A stretch of 64,000 nt of DNA, taken from positions 1,054,001 to 1,118,000 of the forward strand of contig NZ_SJPX01000001.1 of the NCBI RefSeq assembly GCF_007860175.1, read 5' to 3'. This DNA is from Rubripirellula reticaptiva. Its GTDB lineage: Bacteria; Planctomycetota; Planctomycetia; Pirellulales; Pirellulaceae. Every line of letters begins with the position of its first letter. Positions within the stretch are counted from its first letter, which is position 1. Positions 52,662 to 62,221 of this stretch are shown one piece after another. The position numbers were made by a program, and so were the translations under genes. Below the pieces are notes generated by a model. The model made no database searches. It was not told the origin of the DNA and saw only the letters and a program-made list of their open reading frames with translations.

Positions 52662-55322
52662 CTATTTTTCGCCGAAGAGAATGCCTGGGATATAAATGAT
52701 TACGCCGATGCCTGCAGCAGTAATCCAGGCGGGGATCAGTTCGCTGATCGCGGGGATTCCTAGTGCCGGGCCAATCAAAATCACGATGGTGGCAATCGAA
52801 GCCGGTAGGCTCATTCGCCACCCCGCGACAAAAGCAGACATCGCCATCAACAATCCGGCAATGCCAACCGACCATGGGCTGATGTTGCTGCCCATGAAGG
52901 TGGACCCTTCGACCGTTTGATTTGCTGTCGCGGCAGCGTCGCGAACAGCGGATCCGAGTTGGTCGAAGTTGGCGCTGCCCGTCCCGATCTTTTTCAACGT
53001 TTCGATGTCCTTGATCGAATCGAACATACCCTGGTGGTTTCCCCAGACTGCGAAGACAGCCAAAAGTCCGCAGCCGATGATCAACCGTGTGGGACCACCG
53101 ATTGCAAATCGAAGCGGTGCAAACTTATCACGCTTGGACTTGTATTTTCCGCTGCGCGCGTCGGCAAGCATTGCCTTCATCTGGTTGCGTTTTGCTTCCG
53201 TGGCCGCTCGAGCATTGACTGCGTCAGCGCCGGCTTGAAGCGGTGCGACTTGTGCACTCTTCATGATCGCTTCGGCCAGTGCCCAACTTCGCTGTTCGGC
53301 TTCCGAAACGCTCATTCCTTCGCTTTGCAATCCGAGGCGTTCGACCTTGGCCAAGCGTTTTTGCAAGTCTGGTTGTCGATTGGCTTTGGCGCGGGCGGCA
53401 AGGTTAGCGCAGACTCTATCTCGAATGCCAAAGCCGGCCGTGGGGCCAGTAAAGGACGGGTCTTGGCGTAGAATCTGTCGCATTTGGATCAGTGAATCGT
53501 ATCCAAACAAGCGTTCGAACAAGTCTTGCCAACGACCGCCTGCATACCTCGCGGCAAATGAACGTAGCCCGTTTTCGTCGGCTCCATCGATTCGTAAATT
53601 TCGAACAAATCGTTGGGCATTCTGCAACGGTTCGTTGCAACGCTTTTCGGTGCTGGCGACCAATCCAAAGTGATACGCTGCGCCCAGAGCCAAGCCAATG
53701 ATCGCGCCGGCCAACCCACCGGTCCACAAGCCGGCGACGACTATCATCAACAGGAATAAAACGCCGCCAATGCCTGCGGCAATCCAGTCGATCAACGACA
53801 GAGTTCCGGTCCACGATCGAATCCGCGCAACGATCGCACTTTGGTGACTGTCGAGAGTCAACACGGTCACGATGGTGACTGCGAACATCACTGTGCCCAT
53901 AATCCACCATGCGAATCCTAGCCCGAACGAAAGTAATGTTAGGACAATGGCACCGCCTGCGGCCGCATAAAAGAGCGGTGCCTGCAAGCGACGTGGCGCG
54001 GCGGCTTGACCATACGTTGCAGCGATCTGTTCCCACTGGTCGGCTTGGTCGGACGACGGTGAGAAATCGCCCTCGGTACTGAGACCTAGAAATTGCTCGA
54101 GATCGGCTATGCATTCGACCAAGGATGGATAGCGATCGGCAGGCTGTTTTGCGATTGATCGATTGACGATTTTTGCCAGCGGTTCTGGAATGCGAGAATT
54201 GATCTTGGTGATGTCGGGCGGAGCTTGTTCAGCGTGTTGCTGCATCACTTCGGTTGCGACCGGACCGTCGAAAGGTGGTCGTCCGGTCAGCAAGTAGAAC
54301 AGCGTGCAACCGAGCGAATAAATGTCGGCGCGTGAATCGACATTGGCCGCATCAATCGTTTGTTCAGGAGCCATGAAGGCGGGCGTACCAACTGCCGTAC
54401 CTTGCATGGTGACTTCGGTGCCGCTGGCAAGTGGACCCGATCTGGATGTGGACGCAGTGATCGATTCGATATCGGCTTGGTCGGGGATTTTGACCAATCC
54501 AAGATCGGCAACTTTCACCACTCCATCATCGCTCAATAGCAAATTGGAAGGTTTAATATCGCGGTGGACCATGCCGTGACGGTGTGCGAATTGCAGTCCT
54601 CTTGCGGCCTGCAAGATATAGCCGGCGGCCAGTCGTGGATCCAGTGAACCCTTTTGCCTTACAACTGCATCAAGTGGGCCGCCGCGAACCCATTCCATGC
54701 TGAAGTAATGTCGTCCGGCATCTTCGCCAAAGTCATAAATCTGGACGACGTTATGGTGCGTCAGTTGAGCAGCGGCATACGCTTCGCGAATGAACCGGGC
54801 TAGTGAAGCAGGGTTGCCCGCCAGCCGATCGCGAATCGTTTTTAGTGCGACTTGACGGTCCAGCGACACCTGTTGTGCTTCGTAAACCGCGCCCATAGCG
54901 CCGCGGCCGAGCAATCGCACGATCCGGTAGCCGCCCAGTTTCGCTGGCATTTCGGAAACTGATGAATCGCTGGTTCCCGATTTGACAACGATGTCTTGAC
55001 TTGAACCTTGGCTGACGGTTCCAGCCTTCGTCGATCCTGCATCGACCGTTGCGTCGGTCCCGTCAAACGTTGCCGCGGTATTACTCGCTCGTTTCACGTC
55101 GGTTGGGGTGTGATCCGGAGTGGTTGTTGTCGCGGGCTTGGTGGATTCTGGTTTTTGGGGTGAGTTTGCCTTCAGACGGCCAAAACCAATTTTGGGCGGA
55201 TCATCGCTCGATACTTTTAGCCAAAACGCTTTTCCGCAATGTTTGCATTTGGGTTGGTAACTGCCCGTCTTGGGAAGCGTGAATGAAAGGACGCTCTCGC
55301 ATTCGGGACATTTGATACGCAT
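52662..55322 (-). CDS. Multi-pass membrane Ser/Thr protein kinase with N-terminal zinc ribbon
   Basis: 886 residues from the ATG at 55322. Residues 1-30 form a CxxC...CxxC zinc ribbon (CPEC, CKHC). A Ser/Thr/Asp-rich linker leads to a kinase domain at about 135-395: GRGAMGAVYEAQ, VALKTI, HRDIKPSNLLL near 250, DLG in place of DFG (VADLGLVK, a known active variant) and GTPAFMAPEQ. After about 445 come several pairs of membrane segments (FYAAAGGAIVLTLLSFGL, GVLFLLMIVVAGLWTGGLAG, and a cluster at the C-terminus), with a soluble helical part in between. It is the third gene of a sigma-pseudokinase-kinase set and starts 34 bases after the pseudokinase stop. Confidence 0.92.
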   Translation of the reverse strand: MRIKCPECESVLSFTLPKTGSYQPKCKHCGKAFWLKVSSDDPPKIGFGRLKANSPQKPESTKPATTTTPDHTPTDVKRASNTAATFDGTDATVDAGSTKAGTVSQGSSQDIVVKSGTSDSSVSEMPAKLGGYRIVRLLGRGAMGAVYEAQQVSLDRQVALKTIRDRLAGNPASLARFIREAYAAAQLTHHNVVQIYDFGEDAGRHYFSMEWVRGGPLDAVVRQKGSLDPRLAAGYILQAARGLQFAHRHGMVHRDIKPSNLLLSDDGVVKVADLGLVKIPDQADIESITASTSRSGPLASGTEVTMQGTAVGTPAFMAPEQTIDAANVDSRADIYSLGCTLFYLLTGRPPFDGPVATEVMQQHAEQAPPDITKINSRIPEPLAKIVNRSIAKQPADRYPSLVECIADLEQFLGLSTEGDFSPSSDQADQWEQIAATYGQAAAPRRLQAPLFYAAAGGAIVLTLLSFGLGFAWWIMGTVMFAVTIVTVLTLDSHQSAIVARIRSWTGTLSLIDWIAAGIGGVLFLLMIVVAGLWTGGLAGAIIGLALGAAYHFGLVASTEKRCNEPLQNAQRFVRNLRIDGADENGLRSFAARYAGGRWQDLFERLFGYDSLIQMRQILRQDPSFTGPTAGFGIRDRVCANLAARAKANRQPDLQKRLAKVERLGLQSEGMSVSEAEQRSWALAEAIMKSAQVAPLQAGADAVNARAATEAKRNQMKAMLADARSGKYKSKRDKFAPLRFAIGGPTRLIIGCGLLAVFAVWGNHQGMFDSIKDIETLKKIGTGSANFDQLGSAVRDAAATANQTVEGSTFMGSNISPWSVGIAGLLMAMSAFVAGWRMSLPASIATIVILIGPALGIPAISELIPAWITAAGIGVIIYIPGILFGEK

Positions 55323-55356
55323 GACGTCAGGCAAAAGGATGAAAGAAGGCGAAGAT

Positions 55357-56694
55357 CTAACGCTGGTCCGATGATGGTCCCGTTCGACCAATCCACCAAC
55401 GTCTGGCTCGTCGACGCCAGGCCCCAACGTCAGGTCTTTCCAACGGTGTCCTGTAGGAACTCGGGCGATCGACCCATCGCATCAGCGTATCGCCCACGGT
55501 CGCGCAGGGATTGTCTGGATCCGACGCGATAGATTTCTGGATCGAACGCACCAGTTCGGTCGAACTTTCGGGTTCAACGTCGACCATTGTAGTCGCGATC
55601 AGTTTCAATAAGTCATCAACGTCGTTGCCTCTTCGCTGTGAAAAGGTCGAAATTCCTTCTTCGCAGTGGGACCACCTAGCGGCGGTTCGTCGCCCAGTGG
55701 CCGCATCGACTAACCGGACTTGGCCTTGCTGGTCGATCAACAGGTTTTGCCCATGCACCGATCCGTGGGTCGCTCCGGTCCGATGCGCCGACGCGAGGCT
55801 GTACGCAACGGTCGCCAAATCATGAAGTGGGTTTCGAGTCATCGGTGAAGGACTAAGTTCGGAAACCGCGTTAAAGAGATCGCTTGTGCGAGCGAAAATC
55901 CATGGCCGGATGACCGCGAGATAGCGATCTTGCACCGTCGCAACGAGCGGCTGAACCCAAGCAGGGTGAGTCACCATCGATGCAGATTCGCAGATGTCCA
56001 AAGTCTGGCTCGTTTGCGAAACGCTCCATAGCGAAGGTAGTTCGACGACCTTCAATGCCAATGCAGTTCCATGAGTCTTGTCACGACCACGAAACAACCA
56101 ATGTGCTGGTTGTCCATCGACGCCGTGTTCACCTGCCACACACCGGCCGCTGGCGAACCAGTTTGGTGCGGGCAGCGACATCACATCATCGGGCGGCTGG
56201 ATCGCATCGGTCAGAAGTCTAGGATTTGACAGCACGCTGTCCGCAACTGGGGCGAACATGTCGACCGAAAAATCGTCTTGCTGTATAACCCCGGATGCCG
56301 AACCCGCGGACAAGTCGGCTGGAATCTCGTTGATTGCGAATAGTGCAGCAATCGGTTTTGCAAGGTTTGGAAACCTCGCAATGTAGGGCTCCGGTGCAAT
56401 CAAATGACCTGTCTCTTTTGCCACACAGACCTCTGCGTCGATCACATCCAACAGGTTCGATTCGGACGCCAGCACCGGAAAATCGTTGACGTATTCTTCG
56501 ACAGTTACCGTTTGACCGATTCGTCGACGATGCATCAAGTCGATGCAAATGAGGTCGACCAATCGGTTGTCATCGATGCGCGGATTCCCGATCAGTTGTG
56601 CCAAGCCAAAATGGGGATTCGCATTTCGCAATTGAGCGACCGCTTTGATCATTCCGTTGATCGACAGTTCGTCCCAGTCGAAATCGTGGGTCAC
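55357..56694 (-). CDS. Pseudokinase of a sigma factor-kinase module
   Basis: 445 residues, starting at GTG 56694 within a GTGA overlap with the sigma factor stop. The N-terminal 200 residues are helical (VTVEEYVNDFPVLASE, APEPYIARFPNLAKP), resembling the region before the kinase domain in planctomycete sigma-linked kinases. The C-terminal half is a kinase-like fold in decay: no glycine-rich loop, ALKVVE for the Lys region, HGSVHGQNLLID where HRDxKxxN is expected (about residue 310), and VDAATG instead of DFG. Catalysis is improbable. A scaffold or regulator for the adjacent real kinase or sigma factor is the reasonable inference. Confidence 0.8.
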   Translation of the reverse strand: MTHDFDWDELSINGMIKAVAQLRNANPHFGLAQLIGNPRIDDNRLVDLICIDLMHRRRIGQTVTVEEYVNDFPVLASESNLLDVIDAEVCVAKETGHLIAPEPYIARFPNLAKPIAALFAINEIPADLSAGSASGVIQQDDFSVDMFAPVADSVLSNPRLLTDAIQPPDDVMSLPAPNWFASGRCVAGEHGVDGQPAHWLFRGRDKTHGTALALKVVELPSLWSVSQTSQTLDICESASMVTHPAWVQPLVATVQDRYLAVIRPWIFARTSDLFNAVSELSPSPMTRNPLHDLATVAYSLASAHRTGATHGSVHGQNLLIDQQGQVRLVDAATGRRTAARWSHCEEGISTFSQRRGNDVDDLLKLIATTMVDVEPESSTELVRSIQKSIASDPDNPCATVGDTLMRWVDRPSSYRTPLERPDVGAWRRRARRWWIGRTGPSSDQR

Positions 56695-57287
56695 GAAGCG
56701 TCTCCATCGGGCAGTCCCATTTCTCGGCGTACTTTGTCGAGTGCTCGGCGGATTCGCATTCGAGCGGTATCGGGTTTGATGCCCAGCGATTGTCCGATTT
56801 CACTCCAATCACGGTTTTCAAGCATCAGGTCGACAGCCGGAGCATCTGCGTCGTCCAAGACTTCGCGAATCCGATCGAACACCTCGCGGCGGATCGCAAT
56901 TTGACTGGGGGTGGTGGCGGCCGAGGCAATTGCCATGTCTTCCGGTGGGACCGTTTCATTGCGTCGAAAGTCGCGGCATTGTCGGGCCAACATCCGGAAC
57001 GTATCGATGACCTGGTTGTCGATCGCACGCATGATGTAAGACAACACTTCCTCGTGCGTTAGGCTCGGTCCATCGCTAGGTTTTGAATTTTGACTTCGAA
57101 TCAAGTCAGCCATGACATCGTTGCAGATGTCCATCGATTCGGCTTGGCCAGTCAGTCCGTATTGTCGCAACCGTGTGCGGGCCCGTCGTCGAAGTTGATC
57201 ACCGAACGACTGCCAGACGCCCTGCAGCGACAACGCGTCCGAGGCGTTGTCTTGTGGTGCCGGGGATGGATTTGCAGCGTCGTTCAT
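56691..57287 (-). CDS. ECF-like sigma factor
   Basis: 198 residues from the ATG at 57287. Region 2-like sequence WQSFGDQLRRRARTRLRQYGLTGQAESMDICNDVMADL and AIDNQVIDTFRMLARQCRDFRRNE; region 4-like helix-turn-helix WSEIGQSLGIKPDTARMRIRRALDKVRREMGL. It differs clearly from the other sigma factor in this window. The frame stays open upstream to 57392 through an 11-base C tract (57296-57306 on the plus strand as G), so the start could be variable. The gene is coupled to the pseudokinase by GTGA. Confidence 0.85.
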   Translation of the reverse strand: MNDAANPSPAPQDNASDALSLQGVWQSFGDQLRRRARTRLRQYGLTGQAESMDICNDVMADLIRSQNSKPSDGPSLTHEEVLSYIMRAIDNQVIDTFRMLARQCRDFRRNETVPPEDMAIASAATTPSQIAIRREVFDRIREVLDDADAPAVDLMLENRDWSEIGQSLGIKPDTARMRIRRALDKVRREMGLPDGDAS

Positions 57288-57295
57288 GGGTGCGC

Positions 57296-57306
57296 GGGGG
57301 GGGGGG
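57296..57306 (-). repeat. Homopolymer of 11 C (minus strand) before a sigma factor start
   Basis: Eleven G on the plus strand end 8 bases upstream of the ATG at 57287. The tract replaces the expected Shine-Dalgarno, and in the longer possible frame it encodes PPP. Such tracts slip readily during replication. Confidence 0.85.
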
Positions 57307-57485
57307 AGGAAGGCCGGAAGCCTCGAGATCGCCTCCAACACAGAAAGCGATATCAGGACCACCAAACGAACGAAGGAAGTGTGAAATTCCATTCGCCCCC
57401 ATTATGCCACATCGGATCCGCTAAGAACGGCGATTGCTCATGCACGAAAGCCGTTACACAGGAACTCCGACGCGGGCATCCACTG

Positions 57486-60400
57486 CTATTCGTCGGTTTC
57501 GTCGTCAGCCGCTTCTGCCTTCGCGTCGGCGTCATCTTGCGCTGAACTTTGGCGCCGTCTGGCTTCGGAAAAGTTGCCCATCGCGTCGCGAACCGAGATG
57601 GCGGCAACAATGATTGCCATCGCCCAAGCGACGTACAACAACATGCCGTCGAGCATGACGCTAGCCAACAAGACTGCGATGACGGCCACGCCAGCGACCG
57701 CCAAATTGCACAGCCCGGCAATTTGAATGTTGCGTGTCTGGATATTCGCGCTATGGCTGATCGCGCCACGAGCACTTTCGTTTGCCAGTTTACGCATCGC
57801 CGACAGGTCGCTGCCGCGTTCAGGTGCCTGGGACCGAGGCACCAAGGGGGCGTTGGGGTCGATTGGACTTTGAGTTTCCGTGGCTTCGACTTCGTCGCCG
57901 TTCAGGCTCTCGCTTTTCTTGGTTAAAGTAGAAGTCGACATCGACAGCGATACGGTTTCTGGCTTGGTAGCTTCCAACGATTCTGGTGAGCCTTGAACCC
58001 GGTTGAGTAGCCGGTTCATGTAGGCTTCGATCGAGTCATCGTCGCCGTCTTCTGACACGGTTGTTTCGATCGATGTATGTTCTGCGGTTACGTCGCTGGT
58101 CGGTTGGTCAGCGTCTTCGGAAAAGGAAGAATCAGTATCACCGATCTCGTTAGCGTCTTCGGATGCTGGATCATCGAAATGGGCCGCGTCCGGTTCGCTA
58201 GTGGATTCGTCATTGAAACGGTCGTAGACCATTTCGGTGCGATCATATTCATCGTCGGGCAATTCGTCTTGCAACGCTGAAATCGGCGCATCATCGACAT
58301 CGGACTCTTCGACATACTCGCGATCCCAGCCTTGTACTGAGTCGTCAGTCATGGAGGAATCAGATTCGTCTGCGTCGTGTCCCCACAGCGAAGAGCTTTC
58401 TGACACTGAGTCGTCGGCATCGACCACTGAATTCGACATCAAGAACGTACCATCAACGTCGGCCGCCGGGTCCCGGTCGTAATGTTCATCGTCTGCGAGT
58501 TGCGATTCGCATTGATTCGAATCGTCGTAGCCTGATTCCGCTTCGTTGAATTCAGCGTCATTCGAATTAACGATGTCGGACTCGGCTTCGATGTCCTTGA
58601 TCAAAAGACTTGCCAGCGATCCACCAAACGGCGATTCGGCAGCCGCATCGTTTCCGTTGTTCGTGTCGGCGATTGCTTCGGGATTTGCGTCATCATGATC
58701 ATCGCTGGCGAGATGGCTTTCGGCTTCGCTTTCCGAATGATCTTGGTCATACAGCGGCGCTTCGGCTTCGCCAGGTTCGTAGTTCCAAACCGAGGCCGAA
58801 AGATTGTCGTGTGCGCTGTCGGCGTTGTCTTGAACGACCGAATTGTCCGCTTCGGGTGTTTCATCCCATTCCGAATCTGGTTGCCATTGCGATGCGGGTT
58901 TCGGCTCTTGATGGTCACTCGAGTGATTATCAATCGACTCGCCCTGCAGTTGTGCAGCGTCGTCAGATTCTTGGTCGTTTGGTGTCGACGCATCGGCCCA
59001 CTGGTACGTCGGCCACACTTCATCCTCGTCGGCTTCGGATACCGGTTCCTCCGTAACGAGTTCTCCGGCAGCAAAAGGTGCTTGTGCTTCCGGTTCGTAT
59101 TCCGGCTGGCAATCCAGAGCGTCTGCTGCGTTGATCGCCCCAAGATCGATTGCGTTGTCGATTGCCAGTTGCGACTCGGAATCATCAGCATCCGACTCGG
59201 TTTCGTCCGTAAATCCGTGACCTAGCAAAGCAGCGCCAATCGCAGCAGATCCGAATGCGGCCGCACCAGCGATCGGTGAATCATCGCTGTCTTCACTGGT
59301 TCGTAACGCGGCTTCGCTTGCGATCCGGGATGCTTCTTCTTGACGTTTTTGCTCGGCATCGTCCAGACGTGCAAGCGTCTGTTCGTAGTCCGACTTCATC
59401 TCTGCCAGTTTCATGTTGGCAGCATCCAGTTCGTCTCGGAGCGAATCGAACGCTTCGTGTGTCGGTCGAGTTTCTGCTTCATCACGTTCGCGCTGGACCA
59501 GATCCAATCGAGAGGTAATGGACTCGTTGGCTTCGCTCAACTGTGCGACTTCGCCGTTGGCACGGGCAAGTTCGAGTGACAGCTGGTCGATTGCCGCTCG
59601 CAACTCGTCGGCTTCGGCGATCCAACTTTCGCGGTCTGTGTCGCCACGCTGGTTGCTTTGGGCGACCAGGGATTCAAGTTGGCGAACGGATTGGCAAGCT
59701 TCTTCATAGTCGTTGCGCAGGCGAGCTGATTCTTCGCTAGCTTCGACCACGGATGCCTGTAGCAGTTCAACCTTTGCACGCAATTCGCCGATCAACTTTT
59801 CGCTTGCCGCAAGTTCGGCTTCGTGATCGTCGTTGGACTCGGATCGCAGTCGTTCCAACTGGGCTTCCATCTCTTCGATGCGAGCTTCTGCACTCAAACG
59901 GAGTGATTCCGAATGGGCATGCGCATCAATTGCTTCGTCCCTCTGGCGAGCCAGTTCTTCGCGCAATTCTTCATGTTCGCTCTGTTGGCGACCCTCGTGA
60001 GCCGACAACTGATGTTGCTGTGACGACAGTTCATCAATTTGCTGATTGAGCGAATCGAATTGTTCACGCATCCGAGCGACGGCTTGCGTGGCTGATTCCG
60101 CTTGCTGGCGTGATTGAGCAAGCTGACGCGACGCCTCTTCAAGTTTGCCGCGGTATTCGATTTCTTGACGACGAAACTCAGATTCACGCTGATCGAGTTC
60201 GTGTTGGTGGTTTTGAGTTTTTTGACGCAGATCGATGAGATCTTGCTGGCGCTGCAGATAATCGTCGTGTAATTGCAGCACCGACGACTCTTGCGTTTGC
60301 AGCCGAGACTCGCGACGGTGCAAATTTTCGGCTCGCGACCACAACTCGGTCTCGCGACCGCGAAGAGTCGATTCGCGTTGATCGATTCGCTGTTCGCGTT

Positions 60401-61166
60401 GATCGCACTCAACCTGGCGTTCACGCCACTGATCAATCTCGCGTCGCAGTCGTTCTCGCCAGATCACGTCGTCGGCCGATGGCAGCGCAGATCGCGACGT
60501 CGAATGATCATGCGGGGATGGTTCCATGCTGGTTGGTGGTTGCGACGGTTGCGGTCCGGAACTGAAAACCGACGTTGATGATCTGAGCGGGGGACGCAAT
60601 GGCGAATCGGCAAAGTGGTTTTCCAGATTCTCAGAAACGCTTGACGAGACCGAAACCAACTCAAATTGATAGGTACCCAAGCGCATCACGTCGCCGACTT
60701 GCAATGATGCTTCGGTTTTTCGAATGCCGTTGACTTCGATTGGTACCGAATAGGCGCGGACAAGCACACGGATGCGGTCGCGAATCAAAACCGCGTGCAT
60801 CGGACGAAGCGCGTGGTCGTTCAAACGGATCGAACAACCTTCGGCGCTGCCGAATGTGTAACGGCTTCCCGTTAATCGCAAGCGTCGAACGGGCGACCCC
60901 GACCGGATGACCCGAAACTCGATACAATCGATTTCGTTTTCGGCATTGCCCGGTGGTTTCCACTGCGGCGAACGTCCGGCCAAGGTGTCTTCGGAAACGG
61001 CAGAAGACTCCTGGTGATTGGTTTGCAAAGCATCTTCCACTAATGGCGCACCAGGGATCGGTGCTCCGATGATTGGCATAGTGAAGGGCGCGTTGTCGTT
61101 GGACTCGAAGCCGGCACCGACATAGCTGGCATTCAAGGGCGATTCGCTGGCGTGTTCCGTACTCAC
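57486..61166 (-). CDS. FHA-like, coiled-coil, acidic membrane protein
   Basis: 1226 residues from GTG 61166, chosen because AAGGGA lies eight bases upstream; the frame is open to 61286. Residues about 82-168 resemble an FHA domain (YTFGSAEGCSIRL, MHAVLI, VNGIRK, LQVGDVMRLGTYQFEL), but the phosphothreonine-binding Arg and Ser positions are not kept (FGS for GR, RPMH for SRxH). Residues about 228-615 are a long coiled coil rich in Q, R and E with periodic QREQRIDQRES-type repeats. About 645-1058 is a very acidic Asp/Glu/Ser region. Two membrane segments near 1148-1192 and a charged tail end the protein. It lies directly upstream of the sigma-pseudokinase-kinase genes (198-base gap), so it may be a scaffold of that system. 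Confidence 0.8.
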   Translation of the reverse strand: MSTEHASESPLNASYVGAGFESNDNAPFTMPIIGAPIPGAPLVEDALQTNHQESSAVSEDTLAGRSPQWKPPGNAENEIDCIEFRVIRSGSPVRRLRLTGSRYTFGSAEGCSIRLNDHALRPMHAVLIRDRIRVLVRAYSVPIEVNGIRKTEASLQVGDVMRLGTYQFELVSVSSSVSENLENHFADSPLRPPLRSSTSVFSSGPQPSQPPTSMEPSPHDHSTSRSALPSADDVIWRERLRREIDQWRERQVECDQREQRIDQRESTLRGRETELWSRAENLHRRESRLQTQESSVLQLHDDYLQRQQDLIDLRQKTQNHQHELDQRESEFRRQEIEYRGKLEEASRQLAQSRQQAESATQAVARMREQFDSLNQQIDELSSQQHQLSAHEGRQQSEHEELREELARQRDEAIDAHAHSESLRLSAEARIEEMEAQLERLRSESNDDHEAELAASEKLIGELRAKVELLQASVVEASEESARLRNDYEEACQSVRQLESLVAQSNQRGDTDRESWIAEADELRAAIDQLSLELARANGEVAQLSEANESITSRLDLVQRERDEAETRPTHEAFDSLRDELDAANMKLAEMKSDYEQTLARLDDAEQKRQEEASRIASEAALRTSEDSDDSPIAGAAAFGSAAIGAALLGHGFTDETESDADDSESQLAIDNAIDLGAINAADALDCQPEYEPEAQAPFAAGELVTEEPVSEADEDEVWPTYQWADASTPNDQESDDAAQLQGESIDNHSSDHQEPKPASQWQPDSEWDETPEADNSVVQDNADSAHDNLSASVWNYEPGEAEAPLYDQDHSESEAESHLASDDHDDANPEAIADTNNGNDAAAESPFGGSLASLLIKDIEAESDIVNSNDAEFNEAESGYDDSNQCESQLADDEHYDRDPAADVDGTFLMSNSVVDADDSVSESSSLWGHDADESDSSMTDDSVQGWDREYVEESDVDDAPISALQDELPDDEYDRTEMVYDRFNDESTSEPDAAHFDDPASEDANEIGDTDSSFSEDADQPTSDVTAEHTSIETTVSEDGDDDSIEAYMNRLLNRVQGSPESLEATKPETVSLSMSTSTLTKKSESLNGDEVEATETQSPIDPNAPLVPRSQAPERGSDLSAMRKLANESARGAISHSANIQTRNIQIAGLCNLAVAGVAVIAVLLASVMLDGMLLYVAWAMAIIVAAISVRDAMGNFSEARRRQSSAQDDADAKAEAADDETDE

Positions 61167-61721
61167 CGTCACTATCCCTTTTCTGGTCGAACAAATCCGT
61201 ATTTGGGTGCGCGCCAACACCCAATAGTGTCGGCGCAACCTTACCCCGTCTCTTTTTCGGACTTCCGAACCGATGGGGTGAGTCAATCTGGACCGACTAG
61301 ACCGCTTTTAGCATCCTGACAGAATTTGGAAACGCCAATCTTGGACTGCTTGTGTGGCTCTGCGGAGGGGTTTTTGGTGTGATTTGTGGGAATGTCCTCC
61401 CTAAGGCAGTAAATATCAGTCGGAAAGTAGTGCTATCAATGGGGTCGCAAATCCTTTGCAAACCCTAAGTTAGGTACCGATGGGTCGACAAAATGGCAGG
61501 TTTCGTCAAGTAGGAAGGTGGAAAGTTTGCCTATGTTCGTATCATTGAGCGAACTAACCTGTGAGTGGCACTTTGCCACTGATTGTGGGAAACCAACTTC
61601 CCCGGCAAGCCGTATAGACCTTCCCGACAGATCACAACGACTTGAAATTGGTGTTCAAAACGGTTTGTACCCCCACCCCGCCCAATCGCGGCGACCTTCT
61701 TTTCCTGATGAGGTAAATGCG
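61167..61721. other. Divergent promoter region between the FHA-like and DksA-like genes
   Basis: 555 bases. A perfect inverted repeat AGTGGCA-CTT-TGCCACT lies at 61564-61580, about 140 bases before the DksA-like start. The open frame of the DksA-like gene extends back to 61518 but shows no protein features before 61722. Nothing else was recognised. Confidence 0.4.
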
Positions 61722-62135
61722 ATGTCCAGAAGTGAATCGATCAAAAAGCTACGAGACCAGTTGGTTCGTCGCCGCGATGCCTTGCATCGAGCGCTCGAAG
61801 GCGACTTAAGTCTGTTGCGAGAATTACACCAAGAGAAAACCGGCGACATTTTGGATGCCGCGGCAGACACAGCCCAAGACGAATTGAATAGCCAGCTGAT
61901 TGAAGCAGAAAGCCGAGAGCTCAACGCGATCAATGATGCCATCGGTCGGTTCGATGCGGGAATGTTTGGAAACTGCGATGGATGCGGTAAGCCGATTCCA
62001 TTGTCCCGTCTTCGCGCTATTCCTTACGCAACTGATTGTATCGATTGTCGACGAAAGGCCGAATCCAAGAACGGTAGCGGAACGACGGTTTTGTGGAATC
62101 GTGTCTTTGATAACGCCGAGGTGGACTCGGTTTAA
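61722..62135 (+). CDS. DksA/TraR-type C4 zinc-finger protein
   Basis: 137 residues from the ATG at 61722, preceded by GAGG at eight bases. An N-terminal helical hairpin (SIKKLRDQLVRRRDALHRALEGD, then LDAAADTAQDELNSQLIEAESRELNAI) is followed by the finger CDGC-x17-CIDC with KPIPLSRLRAIPYATDC, the standard DksA/TraR signature. Such proteins insert into the RNA polymerase secondary channel and alter initiation, often with ppGpp. The acidic tip residues are present in DAAADTAQDE, but whether it acts as a true DksA is unknown. A strong terminator follows. Confidence 0.9.
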   Translation: MSRSESIKKLRDQLVRRRDALHRALEGDLSLLRELHQEKTGDILDAAADTAQDELNSQLIEAESRELNAINDAIGRFDAGMFGNCDGCGKPIPLSRLRAIPYATDCIDCRRKAESKNGSGTTVLWNRVFDNAEVDSV

Positions 62136-62193
62136 CCGAACGATCGTTGTGATCGTTTCTTAAGTCATGTGTCAAACCAAGAACACACCGAAG

Positions 62194-62221
62194 CGGCCGA
62201 ACAATTGTTCGGCCGTTTTTT
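62194..62221 (+). terminator. Intrinsic terminator, perfect palindrome plus T-run
   Basis: A perfect 22-base palindrome centred on AATT, with arms CGGCCGAACAA and TTGTTCGGCCG (62194-62215), is followed by six T. It lies 58 bases after the DksA-like stop and is the clearest terminator in the window. Confidence 0.92.
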
